Source of the DNA: Rhodobacteraceae bacterium M382
GTDB taxonomy: Bacteria > Pseudomonadota > Alphaproteobacteria > Rhodobacterales > Rhodobacteraceae
Assembly (NCBI GenBank): GCA_025141015.1
Contig: CP081098.1
Span: forward strand, 372,001-436,000
DNA: 64,000 nt
Reading direction: 5' to 3'
Positions 37,872-47,445 of the stretch are shown here, piece after piece (position 1 is the stretch's first letter; every line of letters starts with the position of its first letter). The position numbers and the translations under genes are program-made. Below the pieces are notes generated by a model. It was not told the origin of the DNA and did not search any database. It was given only the letters and a program-made list of their open reading frames with translations.

Positions 37872-40211
37872 TCATTCGCCATAAGGCACCCAGATCGTTT
37901 TGATCTCGGTGGACGCTTCCAGGAAACGGCGTGTGACGTCCGTGGACCAATCCATGGTTTGCCGGTTGTTGACCCAAGTCCGCTTGAGATTGCTGGCCGA
38001 GGCGTCTTCGACTTCCCGAGATAGATCACTGGACGAGAATGACCACATGGCGTCCACATTCATATGCCCGGCGAGCGGCACTGCTATGTCAGAAGGCGTC
38101 CCAGTGAGGATGTTCACGACGCCTGCGGGAACATCCGATGTTTCAAGCACCTGATAAAAATCTGTCGCGGCCAGCGGGTAAGGGTCGGAGGCGGCCAAAA
38201 CGACTCGGTTACCCATCGCCAAGGCGGGAGCCATAACCGACACAAGTCCCAACAAAGGGGCCTCATCTGCGCACAGAGCACCGATCACGCCAACCGGTTC
38301 CTTCATGGCCAGGGCCACGCCACGTATCGGTACGCCGTGGGCCTGACCGTCATATTTGTCGGCCCAGGCTGCGGCTGTGAACAGACGCTGAATCGAGGCT
38401 TCGACCTCGGATGCACCGCCCCGTTTCCCGGTCATGGCATTGATGCGCTGCGCGAATTCATCGGCGCGCGCAGACAGGTTTTCACCGATGTAATACAGGA
38501 TCTGCGCCCGCAGGTGGCCGGTGGTCTTGGCCCAACCTTTTGCCCCGGCTGCGGCCTCGACCGCGTTGCGGACGTCCTTGCGATTGGCCAGGCCCACGTG
38601 GCCCAACAACGCACCGGACCGATTGTAGATCGGTTTGGAATAGCCGCTGTCCGGGCGGGTCTGTTTGCCACCGACATACATTTTGGCCGTGCGGTCGATT
38701 GCGTCGACTGGTGCGCCTTCGCCAGCATAGGCCTCAACGGGTTTCAATGGCTTGGTTTTGGCCTTGGGTTTGGTATAGGCGCTCAAGCCCTCCCAGCCAC
38801 CTTCGCGACCAAAGCCGCTTTCGCGCACGCCGCCAAACCCGGCGGCTGCATCAAACAGGTTGGTGGCATTGACCCAGACCACGCCTGCGACCAGTTTCGG
38901 CGCAATATCCAGCGCCAGGTTCACGTTTTCCGTCCACACTGTCGCGGCCAACCCATAGCGGGTGTTGTTGGCCACCTCGACCGCCTCGGCCGGGGTGCGG
39001 AAGGTACAGGAAACTAGCACAGGGCCAAAGATTTCTTCCTGCATCAGCGGATCGGAGGGTTCCATCCCTTCGATCAGGGTAGGGGGATAGAAACAACCCT
39101 GGCTGGGCATTTCGATCCGGGCCTGATGCATGGACCCAACTGTATTGGCCGCAACCATCTGGGAAATAGTCTGTAACTGTACGGGGTCAACAACCGCACC
39201 GATATCAATGCATTTGTCCAGGGGGTTGCCAATGCGCAGCTTGTCCATCCGCGCCTTGAGCTTGGCATGAAAGGCCTCGGCAATGCCTTCCTGTACCAAC
39301 AGGCGGGACCCGGCGCAGCAGACCTGACCCTGATTGAACCAGATCGCGTCCACCAACCCTTCGACAGCGGAATCCAGGTCGGCGTCGTCGAATACGATAT
39401 ACGGGGACTTGCCTCCCAGTTCGAGCGTCATCGCCTTGCCGCTGCCTGCGGTGGCCTGACGGATCCGGCGACCGACGCTGGTCGATCCCGTAAAGGCGAT
39501 CTTGTCCACGTCTGCGGCGACAATCATTTCGCCCACGGCACCATCACCAGTGACAATATTAACCACCCCATCAGGTAGCCCGGCCTGACGACAGATGTCG
39601 GCGAACAGCAATGCGGTCAAAGAAGTATATTCAGCCGGTTTCAAAACCACCGTATTGCCCATGGCCAGCGCTGGAGCGATTTTCCAGGCCAGCATCAACA
39701 GCGGGAAGTTCCACGGGATGATCTGACCACACACCCCCAGAGCCTGGGCATCGGGCAATTCGCCCTCCATCAGCTGGGCCATGCCCGCGTGGTAATAGAA
39801 GTGCCTTTGGGCCAGCGGGATATCGATATCGCGGGATTCCCGTATCGGCTTGCCGTTGTCCATCGTTTCGAGAACGGCGAACAGGCGGGCGTGTTTTTGC
39901 AGCAGACGGGCAATGGCATAGAGGTAACGTGCCCGACCCGGCCCGCCCTGGTTTTCCCATTTGCCCTGCGCTTTGCGGGCGGCGGCAACGGCCATATCCA
40001 CATCCGCTTGTGTGGCTTGGGTCAAAGACGCGAGAACCTCGCCCGTTGCGGGATTTCGGCTTTCGAACGCGTGTGCGCCGGGGTTGGTGAAATCACCGTC
40101 GATGAAATGCCCGAAGCGATCGCCTTGATCGACCAACCAGGCCAATGCCTCGGCGGCGCTTTCGGGAGCAGGGCCATAATCCATGGACTCAAAAATCTCT
40201 TTGACAGTCAT
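37872..40211 (-). CDS. ALDH16-type two-domain aldehyde dehydrogenase
   Basis: This encodes 779 residues, about 1.6 times a normal aldehyde dehydrogenase. The start ATG has AGGA 7 bases upstream. Domain 1 (about 30-490) is complete: Asn168 in PWNFP, Lys191 in KPAE, Glu264 in LELGGKSP and nucleophile Cys298 in GQVCCAGSR. Domain 2 (about 520-779) is ALDH-like (EPVGVIGALCADEAPLLGL, MAPALAMGNRVVLAASDP). It has CADEAP where Asn would be, stops early and shows no catalytic Cys, so it is a non-catalytic domain. This layout matches family ALDH16, whose bacterial members keep an active first domain. It oxidises an aldehyde to an acid with NAD(P)+. It lies 83 bases downstream of deoC on the same strand, so acetaldehyde from deoxyribose-5-phosphate cleavage is a plausible substrate (inference). 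Confidence 0.88.
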   Translation of the reverse strand: MTVKEIFESMDYGPAPESAAEALAWLVDQGDRFGHFIDGDFTNPGAHAFESRNPATGEVLASLTQATQADVDMAVAAARKAQGKWENQGGPGRARYLYAIARLLQKHARLFAVLETMDNGKPIRESRDIDIPLAQRHFYYHAGMAQLMEGELPDAQALGVCGQIIPWNFPLLMLAWKIAPALAMGNTVVLKPAEYTSLTALLFADICRQAGLPDGVVNIVTGDGAVGEMIVAADVDKIAFTGSTSVGRRIRQATAGSGKAMTLELGGKSPYIVFDDADLDSAVEGLVDAIWFNQGQVCCAGSRLLVQEGIAEAFHAKLKARMDKLRIGNPLDKCIDIGAVVDPVQLQTISQMVAANTVGSMHQARIEMPSQGCFYPPTLIEGMEPSDPLMQEEIFGPVLVSCTFRTPAEAVEVANNTRYGLAATVWTENVNLALDIAPKLVAGVVWVNATNLFDAAAGFGGVRESGFGREGGWEGLSAYTKPKAKTKPLKPVEAYAGEGAPVDAIDRTAKMYVGGKQTRPDSGYSKPIYNRSGALLGHVGLANRKDVRNAVEAAAGAKGWAKTTGHLRAQILYYIGENLSARADEFAQRINAMTGKRGGASEVEASIQRLFTAAAWADKYDGQAHGVPIRGVALAMKEPVGVIGALCADEAPLLGLVSVMAPALAMGNRVVLAASDPYPLAATDFYQVLETSDVPAGVVNILTGTPSDIAVPLAGHMNVDAMWSFSSSDLSREVEDASASNLKRTWVNNRQTMDWSTDVTRRFLEASTEIKTIWVPYGE

Positions 40212-40294
40212 CGTGGTTCCTCGGTCTTCGCGGTGTCGTTTTCCGAAAGGGGGCGACCCGGAAATTCGTTTCGTCTCGGCGTCAGATGCGCCGA

Positions 40295-41284
40295 TCAGCC
40301 CATAGCATGCCGGTATCCGGCGGAATAATGGCCGGTCAGGTGGTGTTCCAGCTGGCGTTCAATATCGCCCAACAGGGACGACGCGCCAAAGCGGAACAGG
40401 TCGGGTTGCAGCCAGCGGTCGCCCAGCTCTTCCTTGATCAGAGACAGATACACCACGGCGTCCTTGGCCTTGGAGATACCGCCGGCCGGTTTATAACCAA
40501 CCCGATACCCGGTGCGGTCAAAGTAGTCGCGTATTGCCCGGATCATCACCAGCGTCACTGGCAGGGTGGCATTGACGCTTTCCTTGCCGGTTGACGTTTT
40601 AATGAAATCGGCCCCGGCCATCATGCACACCAATGAGGCACGTGCCACATTGCGCAGGCTGCCCAGCTCACCAGTGGCTAGGATCGCCTTGACGTGGGCG
40701 TCGCCGCAAGCGTGGCGAAAGGCGCGCATTTCATCATACAGTGCCTGCCAGTCCCCGGTCAGCACGTGACGCCGCGAAATAACGATGTCGATCTCATGTG
40801 CGCCTGCCTTAACACTCTCTTCGATTTCGGCGACGCGCAAATGGAACGGTGACAGTCCGGCGGGAAAACCGGTCGACACTGCGGCCACCGGAATGCCAGA
40901 CCCACGCAAGGCGTCCACGGCGGTGGTGATCATGTCGTGATAGACACAGACTGCTCCGGTGGTCAGTCCGGGCATTCCCAATGCGTCCAGCATGTCGGTG
41001 CGCACTGGTTGGCGCGCCTTGGCGCATAGGCGTCGAACCCGCCCGACTGTATCGTCGCCGGACAGGGTGGTCAGGTCGATGCAGCTGATCGCCTTGAGCA
41101 TCCAGGCCGCCTGATAGTCCTTTTTCACGCTGCGCCGCCCGGGAAGGGTGGCCGCGCGGCGTTCAACGGCCGACGTGTTCGCCTGCACCGCCCGGACCCA
41201 ATCCAGGTTCAACGCCATGCCGGGGTTGCGCGGTTCCGTCACCAGCGGCAAATGCGTTGTGTGTTCTGCTGTTTGGTTATCCAT
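40295..41284 (-). CDS. deoC: Deoxyribose-phosphate aldolase
   Basis: This encodes 329 residues when started at the ATG of MDNQTAEH, the start used by similar long-form alphaproteobacterial proteins; longer in-frame starts exist up to 41377. DeoC cleaves 2-deoxyribose-5-phosphate to glyceraldehyde-3-phosphate and acetaldehyde. Visible features are the Schiff-base lysine region ADFIKTSTGK, the second active lysine in VGYKPAGGIS, and the acidic EIDIVI strand. It is longer than the E. coli enzyme (259 aa) because of an N-terminal extension. It probably forms an operon with the aldehyde dehydrogenase gene downstream. It is divergent from sitA, sharing a ~200-bp promoter region. Confidence 0.92.
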   Translation of the reverse strand: MDNQTAEHTTHLPLVTEPRNPGMALNLDWVRAVQANTSAVERRAATLPGRRSVKKDYQAAWMLKAISCIDLTTLSGDDTVGRVRRLCAKARQPVRTDMLDALGMPGLTTGAVCVYHDMITTAVDALRGSGIPVAAVSTGFPAGLSPFHLRVAEIEESVKAGAHEIDIVISRRHVLTGDWQALYDEMRAFRHACGDAHVKAILATGELGSLRNVARASLVCMMAGADFIKTSTGKESVNATLPVTLVMIRAIRDYFDRTGYRVGYKPAGGISKAKDAVVYLSLIKEELGDRWLQPDLFRFGASSLLGDIERQLEHHLTGHYSAGYRHAMG

Positions 41285-41399
41285 GTTTTTGATCCCAGAA
41301 ACCGACAGGGAAACCTCGCATGGGTGCGACATGTTAGCAAGCGATGGGGGCAGTTTCCGTTCGGGAAATTTGACCATTTGGGCAAATAATGACCCTTAT

Positions 41400-41449
41400 T
41401 GCGAATAAGTCGCAATATCATTGACTTTGTTGCGAATCATTCTCATATT
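41400..41449 (+). promoter_or_regulatory. sitABCD promoter with two Fur/Mur-like boxes
   Basis: A -35 element TTGACT (41421-41426) and a -10 element CATATT (41444-41449) are spaced 17 bases. Two 7-1-7 inverted repeats are present: TGCGAATAAGTCGCA (41400-41414) and TGCGAATCATTCTCA (41431-41445), each with 6 of 7 pairs. They start 31 bases apart, about three helical turns, and the second covers the -10/-35 spacer. This is the layout of repression by a Fur-family protein. In Rhodobacterales the manganese-responsive member Mur controls sitABCD (family knowledge), so Mn-Mur is the likely regulator. Confidence 0.72.
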
Positions 41450-41482
41450 GCCAGTAACGAAATTCACAGGAAGGAGTCCGCC

Positions 41483-42442
41483 ATGCGGATTCGCCGGTTT
41501 GCTCTGATCGTCACTTCACTGCTTCTCCCGTTGATCGGGGGACAGGCGATGGCGCAGGAGCCAATGAAAGTCGTTGCCACAACTGGCATGATCGCGGATG
41601 CCGCGCGCCAGGTTGGCGGGGACCAAGTCAAGGTCAAAGGGCTGATGGGTCCCGGGGTTGACCCACATGCCTACCGTCAGACCCGCAGCGACATTGTCGC
41701 CATGACACGTGCCGATCTGGTGCTGTGGCATGGTCTCTATCTCGAAGCGCAGATGGAAGACTTCTTTCACGATCTGGAGCGCAAGCGCAACGTCGTCGCC
41801 GTCGCTGATGGCCTGCCCAGGGACGTTCTGCGCGGTCATGATTCCTATGCGGACAAATTCGACCCACATGTCTGGATGACACCGGTTCTGTGGAAGCAGA
41901 TGGTACGCCAAGTGCAAAAGGCACTGACAGATACCCGACCAGAATCAGCCGAGTTTTTTGCCGCAAACGCGGATGCGCATCTGGCAGATCTGGACCGGCT
42001 GATTGCCTATGGAACCGAAACACTGGCCAGCGTTCCGGTCAGCAACAAGGTGCTGGTCACAGCCCATGATGCCTTTGGATATTTTGGGCGGGATTTTGGG
42101 TTTGAGGTGCTGGGAATTCAGGGAATATCGACCCAATCCGAAGCCGGGCTGAACCGGATCAGCGAACTGGTCGACATGCTCGCGGATCGCAAGATTTCAG
42201 CTGTCTTTGTCGAAAGCTCGGTTTCGGATCGGTCGATCCGCGCCTTGATCGAAGGTGCTGCGTCGAAGGGCCACGAGGTTAAAATTGGCGGCGAACTTTT
42301 CTCGGACGCAATGGGTGCCGACGGTACCTATGAAGGCACCTATTTAGGGATGCTGGACCATAATATGACAACAATAGCCGGGGCGCTTGGCGCCGAAGTG
42401 CCCGAGCGCGGCATGGATGGCAAGCTTTCGGCAGGGTTTTGA
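41483..42442 (+). CDS. sitA: Mn/Fe ABC transporter substrate-binding protein
   Basis: This encodes 319 residues, with AAGGAG 6 bases before the ATG. A Sec signal peptide (MRIRRFALIVTSLLLPL...AMA) is probably cleaved after residue 24. It is a cluster A-I metal-binding protein (TroA/PsaA/SitA fold). Likely ligands are His63 (DPHAYRQ), His130 (FDPHVWM), a Glu in STQSEAGL and an Asp in FSDAMG. The His-rich loop of ZnuA-type zinc binders is absent, which favours manganese or iron. It is first in a four-gene operon; the sitB start follows within 3 bases. Confidence 0.92.
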   Translation: MRIRRFALIVTSLLLPLIGGQAMAQEPMKVVATTGMIADAARQVGGDQVKVKGLMGPGVDPHAYRQTRSDIVAMTRADLVLWHGLYLEAQMEDFFHDLERKRNVVAVADGLPRDVLRGHDSYADKFDPHVWMTPVLWKQMVRQVQKALTDTRPESAEFFAANADAHLADLDRLIAYGTETLASVPVSNKVLVTAHDAFGYFGRDFGFEVLGIQGISTQSEAGLNRISELVDMLADRKISAVFVESSVSDRSIRALIEGAASKGHEVKIGGELFSDAMGADGTYEGTYLGMLDHNMTTIAGALGAEVPERGMDGKLSAGF

Positions 42443-42444
42443 GC

Positions 42445-43251
42445 ATGACATTGGAATTGGCAAGCAATCAGGGTCAGGCACCAGCGGAAAAAGGGTTGGA
42501 ACACAGCCCGCTGGCCATTCGTGGTTTGACTGTGACCTATGGTCAGAAACCAGCGGTGTTTTCTGTCGACATGACCGTCGAACCGGGCAAGATGACTGCC
42601 ATAATCGGTCCCAATGGGGCCGGAAAATCCACCACGCTCAAAGCTGCATTGGGCATCATCAAGCCGGTCTCGGGGCAAGTGCAGGTGTTCGGCAAGCCGC
42701 TGGAGGATCAGCGCGCCCGCATTGCCTATGTCCCGCAACGTGCCAGTGTAGACTGGGACTTTCCCACGCGAGTGATCGACGTCGTCCTGATGGGGCTGTA
42801 TCGCGAATTGGGCCTGCTGGGGCGTCTGCGCAATCGGCACAAGGCCCGCGCGATGGAGTGCCTGAACCGGGTCGGTATGCATGATTTTTCGGATCGTCAG
42901 ATCGGTCAGTTGTCCGGTGGCCAGCAACAACGTGTCTTCCTGGCGCGTGCGTTGGCGCAGGAGGCGGATCTGTACCTGTTGGACGAACCGTTTGCCGGGG
43001 TGGATGCCGCCACCGAAAAGGCAATCATCAATGTCCTCAAATCCCTGCGTAAATCGGGCAAGACCGTTGTCGTTGTTCATCATGATTTGGCAACTGTGCC
43101 CGAATATTTTGACAATGTGTTCCTGATCAACACGCGCAAAGTTGCCGAAGGATCTGTTGCGACAACCTTTACCGCCGAAACCTTGCAGGCCGCCTATGGC
43201 GGGCGGCTGGCCACTGCACAGGTGGATCAGCTGACACTGGCCGCGGGGTAA
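42445..43251 (+). CDS. sitB: Mn/Fe ABC transporter ATP-binding protein
   Basis: This encodes 268 residues from the ATG at 42445; an in-frame TTG two codons earlier overlaps the sitA stop. Walker A is GPNGAGKST (55-63), the signature LSGGQ (156-160), Walker B LYLLDEP (176-182) and the switch His lies in VVVVHHD. It powers metal uptake through SitC/SitD at the inner membrane. It is tightly coupled to sitA (2-base gap) and sitC (5-base gap). Confidence 0.94.
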   Translation: MTLELASNQGQAPAEKGLEHSPLAIRGLTVTYGQKPAVFSVDMTVEPGKMTAIIGPNGAGKSTTLKAALGIIKPVSGQVQVFGKPLEDQRARIAYVPQRASVDWDFPTRVIDVVLMGLYRELGLLGRLRNRHKARAMECLNRVGMHDFSDRQIGQLSGGQQQRVFLARALAQEADLYLLDEPFAGVDAATEKAIINVLKSLRKSGKTVVVVHHDLATVPEYFDNVFLINTRKVAEGSVATTFTAETLQAAYGGRLATAQVDQLTLAAG

Positions 43252-43256
43252 ATACC

Positions 43257-44462
43257 ATGCTGTTCGAAGCTCTGACGCTTCAGCTTGGCTATAACGCCAC
43301 GCTGGTGGCTATTGGTGCGACCCTGCTGGGGGTTTCAGCCGGTGTCACCGGGACTTTCCTGTTTCTGCGCAAGCGGGCTTTGGTCAGCGATGCGGTATCT
43401 CATGCGACGCTTCCTGGAGTATGCGTGGCCTTCATCCTCATGGCCATGCTGGGCGGGGATGGGCGAAATCTGGTGGGTCTCTTGCTGGGCTCGGCGGTGT
43501 CGGCTGGAATCGGTCTGTGGTGTCTCAACTGGTTGACTCGCAACACACGGCTGGCCGAAGACGCGGCAATCGGTGCCGTGTTGTCGGTGTTCTTTGGGTT
43601 TGGGATTGTGCTGCTGACTGTCATCCAAACGCTGGGTGTGGGTCGCCAGGCGGGTCTCGAGGGGTTCCTGTTGGGCTCGACCTCTGGGATGTTGTGGGCC
43701 GATGCGTTGGTGATTGCGGGCGGCGGGGCGGTTACCCTGTTTCTGATCCTTCTGCTGCGCAGGCCGATGACGTTGGTGGCATTTGATCCCGAATATGCGG
43801 CTGCGCGCGGGTTGCCCGTCGACAGGATTGATCTGGCGATGATGGGGCTGGTTATGGCTGTAACGGTTGTGGGGCTCAAGATCGTGGGGCTAATCCTGAT
43901 CGTCGCCCTGTTGATCATTCCCGCTGTCACAGCCCGTTTCTGGACCGAACGAAGTGATCATGTGGTGCTGTTGGCGGGTCTGACGGGTGGCATATCCGCC
44001 TATCTGGGGGCGGCGATTTCCGCGTCGGCCCCGAACCTGCCAACAGGTCCGATCATCGTGTTGATGAGCTTTGCGCTGTTTGCCTTGTCGATGCTGCTTG
44101 CCCCCAATCGTGGTGTTTTGGCCGCGATCTTGCGCTATGTTCGCTTTCAGCGCCGGGTGCACGTTCGTCAAGGCTTGTTGGCGTTGTCCCAAGGGCAGCC
44201 AATCTATGAAAAATTGACTCTGAGATTGCTCAACCGTGCCGGATTGGTGCGCCTGGACGGGGTCGCTACGGACACAGGTCGCGCACGCGCCGCCAAGGCG
44301 CTACGCGACGAGAAACGTTGGGAAGTGGTGCGTTCAGACCAGGCGCATGAAGCCGCTGCCGCGCTGTATGACGGGTTGCGTGAAATCGAAACCGTGCTGA
44401 CCCGTGATCAAATTGATGAAATCGACCGCCGAATCGGCGGGCCAAAAGAGGTGCCGGCATGA
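43257..44462 (+). CDS. sitC: Mn/Fe ABC transporter permease with DtxR-like C-terminal extension
   Basis: This encodes 401 residues, whereas the usual permease is about 285. Residues 1 to about 282 form the membrane permease of the ABC-3 family (SDAVSHATLPGV near 44-55; several hydrophobic segments). Residues about 283-401 are hydrophilic. They resemble a DtxR/MntR winged helix and dimer helix: TDTGRARAAKALRDEKRWE fits the TxxGxxxAxxxxRxxRLWE pattern, and LTRDQIDEIDRRIGGP fits the L-E-ID-L-LG-P end. The extension may sense metal or regulate transport from the cytoplasmic side (inference). It overlaps sitD by 4 bases. Confidence 0.9.
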   Translation: MLFEALTLQLGYNATLVAIGATLLGVSAGVTGTFLFLRKRALVSDAVSHATLPGVCVAFILMAMLGGDGRNLVGLLLGSAVSAGIGLWCLNWLTRNTRLAEDAAIGAVLSVFFGFGIVLLTVIQTLGVGRQAGLEGFLLGSTSGMLWADALVIAGGGAVTLFLILLLRRPMTLVAFDPEYAAARGLPVDRIDLAMMGLVMAVTVVGLKIVGLILIVALLIIPAVTARFWTERSDHVVLLAGLTGGISAYLGAAISASAPNLPTGPIIVLMSFALFALSMLLAPNRGVLAAILRYVRFQRRVHVRQGLLALSQGQPIYEKLTLRLLNRAGLVRLDGVATDTGRARAAKALRDEKRWEVVRSDQAHEAAAALYDGLREIETVLTRDQIDEIDRRIGGPKEVPA

Positions 44463-45388
44463 GTGGTGAAGAATTTGTCCCCCTGTCGCTGACACCTTTG
44501 CTGATCGGCACATTTGCCGCTGTGGCCTGTGCGTTACCTGGCAATTTTCTGTTGTTGCGGCGTCAGGCGCTGATCGGTGATGCGATCAGCCATGTGGTGT
44601 TGCCCGGGATCGTGGTGGCCTTTTTGATCACCGGGGCCATTTCGGCCTGGCCGATGATGCTGGGGGCCGCCGGGGCGGCGGTGGTTGCCGTGGTGATGAT
44701 CGAAGCAATTCGCCGGTTGGGTCGGATCGAACCGGGGGCAGCCATGGGGGTGGTGTTCACCACAATGTTTGCCGGGGGTGTTCTGCTGCTCGAACAGACC
44801 GATACTTCGACCGTGCATCTTGATGTGGAACACGCGCTATACGGCAACCTTGAAAGCCTGATCTGGCTGGATGCTGTGGGCTGGGCATCGTTGCTGGATA
44901 CCCAGGCACTGGCGCATCTGCCGGTCGAACTGCCCCGCATGGCTTTGACTCTCGTCGGAGTGCTGGTGTTTACCGCACTCTTCTGGCGCGCGCTCAAGAT
45001 CTCGACCTTTGACGAAGGGTTTGCCCGGACCATGGGGATCCGGGTCAATATGTTGGGCATGGCGCTGGTCATCACTGCTGCGATTGCCGCTGTGGCCGCC
45101 TTTGATGCAGTGGGGTCGATTATCGTGATAGCGATGTTTATCTGTCCGCCCGCTGCGGCGCGTATGATGACCAACCGGCTCGAGGGGCAAGTCGGGTGGA
45201 GTGTTGTCTTTGCCGTGATTTCGGCGGTTCTGGGGTATGTTCTGGCAGGCTATGGCCCGATGTGGATTGGCGGCAGTGACGCGGTTTCGGCAGCAGGTAT
45301 GATTGCTACTGTTTCGGGCGTCATCCTCGCTCTGGCAGCAAAATTTGGCCCGTGTCGCAACCGCACAGGTGCCCCTGTTTCGGCATGA
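44459..45388 (+). CDS. sitD: Mn/Fe ABC transporter permease
   Basis: This encodes 309 residues. The start ATG overlaps the sitC stop (ATGA), showing translational coupling. It is an ABC-3 family metal permease with the conserved GDAISHVVLPGIV element and about eight hydrophobic segments; it pairs with SitC to form the channel. It is the last gene of sitABCD; I see no strong hairpin terminator in the 125 bases before mutL. Confidence 0.92.
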   Translation: MSGEEFVPLSLTPLLIGTFAAVACALPGNFLLLRRQALIGDAISHVVLPGIVVAFLITGAISAWPMMLGAAGAAVVAVVMIEAIRRLGRIEPGAAMGVVFTTMFAGGVLLLEQTDTSTVHLDVEHALYGNLESLIWLDAVGWASLLDTQALAHLPVELPRMALTLVGVLVFTALFWRALKISTFDEGFARTMGIRVNMLGMALVITAAIAAVAAFDAVGSIIVIAMFICPPAAARMMTNRLEGQVGWSVVFAVISAVLGYVLAGYGPMWIGGSDAVSAAGMIATVSGVILALAAKFGPCRNRTGAPVSA

Positions 45389-45513
45389 CCCCCGGGTCCA
45401 GACACAGGCCCTGGCAGGGTCGAATTATTCTGTTGGATCGCGTGTGTTTTCTGACTTAACCACCCTGTGACGCATCTGGCAGAATCGCAGGTGCATATGC
45501 TAAGTGTTGTTGT

Positions 45514-47388
45514 ATGGCACATGCGAACCCCAATATCAGCGAAAACCGCCCCGTCATCCGTCAACTTGATGACAGCGCAATCAACCGTATTGCGGCGGGC
45601 GAAGTCGTCGAACGCCCGGCTTCCGCGGTCAAGGAACTGGTGGAAAACGCCATTGATGCGGGGGCAACCCGGATCACCATCGACATTGCCGATGGCGGCA
45701 AGACCCTGATCCGTGTCACCGACGACGGATGTGGTATGCCTCCGGACGAGCTGCCTCTGGCCCTGTCGCGTCATGCAACATCCAAGATTGACGGCTCGGA
45801 CCTGCTCAACATTCACACCTTTGGGTTTCGCGGTGAAGCGCTGCCTTCTCTGGGTGCGGTGGGCCGCCTGACGATCATCAGCCGGGCCGAAGGGTACGAC
45901 GCCGCTCAGATTCGGGTGTCTGGCGGGCAGATGGATCCGGTCAAACCAGCGGCGCTGCGATCAGGTACAATTGTAGAACTACGTGACCTGTTTTTTGCCA
46001 CCCCAGCACGATTAAAATTCATGCGATCAGACCGGGCGGAATCCCAGGCAATTGGCGATGTGGTCAAACGTCTGGCCATGGCTGAACCGTCAGTGGGGTT
46101 CACGTTGCGTGATGTGTCGGGTGGTGGCGAAGGGCGCGTGACCTTTCGGGCTGATCCGCTGTCTGGCGATCTATTCGACGCCTTGCATGGACGACTGGCG
46201 CAGGTTCTGGGGCGTGAATTCGCTGAAAACGCACTGCGCATTGATGCGACCCGCGACGGAATTCGGTTGTATGGTTATGCCGCCTTGCCCACCTATTCGC
46301 GGGGGGCTTCGGTGGCGCAGTTCCTGTTCGTGAACACACGTCCGGTCAAGGACAAGACCCTGCAAGGCGCATTGCGCGCTGCCTATTTTGATTTCCTTAG
46401 CCGTGACCGCCATCCGGCGGCGGCACTATTCATTGATTGCGATCCAACCCTGGTCGATGTGAACGTGCACCCGGCCAAATCCGAAGTTCGTTTCCGAGAT
46501 CCCGGGATTGCGCGCGGCCTGATCGTTTCGGCCCTACGTCATGCGCTTGCCGAAGCCGGGCACCGGGCCTCGACCACGGTTGCAGACGCGACGTTGGGTG
46601 CCATGCGACCCGAGCAGCCGAGCCAGACCCGCGTGTATCAGATGGACCGGCCTTCTCTGGGCGCGCGGGTTGCCAATTATGCGGCGCAGCGCCCGGCCAA
46701 TCCCGAACCTTTTGGGTTTGAGGATCTCAAGCAGGACTACAGCGGTCGTGTTGTCGAAACCCCGCTGGAGCCAACTCAAAGCGAAGATCCCGCCAGTACC
46801 GAGGAACAGCACCCGCTGGGCGCCGCCCGGGGGCAAGTGCATGAAAACTATATCATCGCACAGACGGCTGATGGCATGGTTATCGTCGATCAGCACGCGG
46901 CCCATGAACGGCTGGTCTATGAAAAGCTGAAAAATCAAATGGCCGAAAACGGCGTCGCAGCCCAGGCTTTGTTGATTCCTGAAATCGTCGAACTGTCCGA
47001 CAATGACTGTGCCCGGCTGGTCGACGTTGCCGACGAGTTGTCAAAATTCGGATTGACCATCGAACCTTTCGGCGGAAATGCCGTCGCGGTGCGTGAAACC
47101 CCTGCCATCTTGGGAGAGGTCAATGCCACTGCGATGATCAGGGACATTCTGGACGAACTGGACGATCAGGGCACCAGCCAATTGGTTCAGGCCAAGGTCG
47201 AAGCGATTCTGTCCCGTGTTGCCTGCCATGGCTCGATTCGCTCGGGCCGTCGCATGCGCGGCGAAGAAATGAACGCCCTGCTGCGCGAGATGGAAGCCAC
47301 GCCCCATTCGGGCCAGTGCAACCATGGCCGCCCAACCTATGTAGAACTGAAGCTGGCCGATATTGAACGGTTGTTCGGACGCAGTTGA
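45514..47388 (+). CDS. mutL: DNA mismatch repair protein MutL
   Basis: This encodes 624 residues. The N-terminal GHKL ATPase has ENAIDAG (motif I), TDDGCGM (motif II) and GFRGEAL (motif III). The C-terminal dimerisation domain carries the endonuclease motif [12 protein letters not shown] (about residue 459), plus ACHGSIRSG-like and QCNHGRP motifs. It is therefore the nicking type of MutL found where MutH is absent. It couples MutS mismatch recognition to strand incision. The start MAHANPN is followed by the family-typical [21 protein letters not shown]. It is followed by rmuC in the same direction. Confidence 0.96.
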   Translation: MAHANPNISENRPVIRQLDDSAINRIAAGEVVERPASAVKELVENAIDAGATRITIDIADGGKTLIRVTDDGCGMPPDELPLALSRHATSKIDGSDLLNIHTFGFRGEALPSLGAVGRLTIISRAEGYDAAQIRVSGGQMDPVKPAALRSGTIVELRDLFFATPARLKFMRSDRAESQAIGDVVKRLAMAEPSVGFTLRDVSGGGEGRVTFRADPLSGDLFDALHGRLAQVLGREFAENALRIDATRDGIRLYGYAALPTYSRGASVAQFLFVNTRPVKDKTLQGALRAAYFDFLSRDRHPAAALFIDCDPTLVDVNVHPAKSEVRFRDPGIARGLIVSALRHALAEAGHRASTTVADATLGAMRPEQPSQTRVYQMDRPSLGARVANYAAQRPANPEPFGFEDLKQDYSGRVVETPLEPTQSEDPASTEEQHPLGAARGQVHENYIIAQTADGMVIVDQHAAHERLVYEKLKNQMAENGVAAQALLIPEIVELSDNDCARLVDVADELSKFGLTIEPFGGNAVAVRETPAILGEVNATAMIRDILDELDDQGTSQLVQAKVEAILSRVACHGSIRSGRRMRGEEMNALLREMEATPHSGQCNHGRPTYVELKLADIERLFGRS

Positions 47389-47445
47389 TCCCATTCATCA
47401 GGCACGCTAGAGATTGTGGAAACAAAACAAGAACGGGCGGGCGAT

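Noticed and set aside
38064-39017. Plus-strand frame of 317 codons opposite the aldehyde dehydrogenase
   Set aside because: Antisense shadow of a gene with full catalytic motifs.
45389-45430. Terminator after sitD
   Set aside because: Only short imperfect GC-rich palindromes without a T run.
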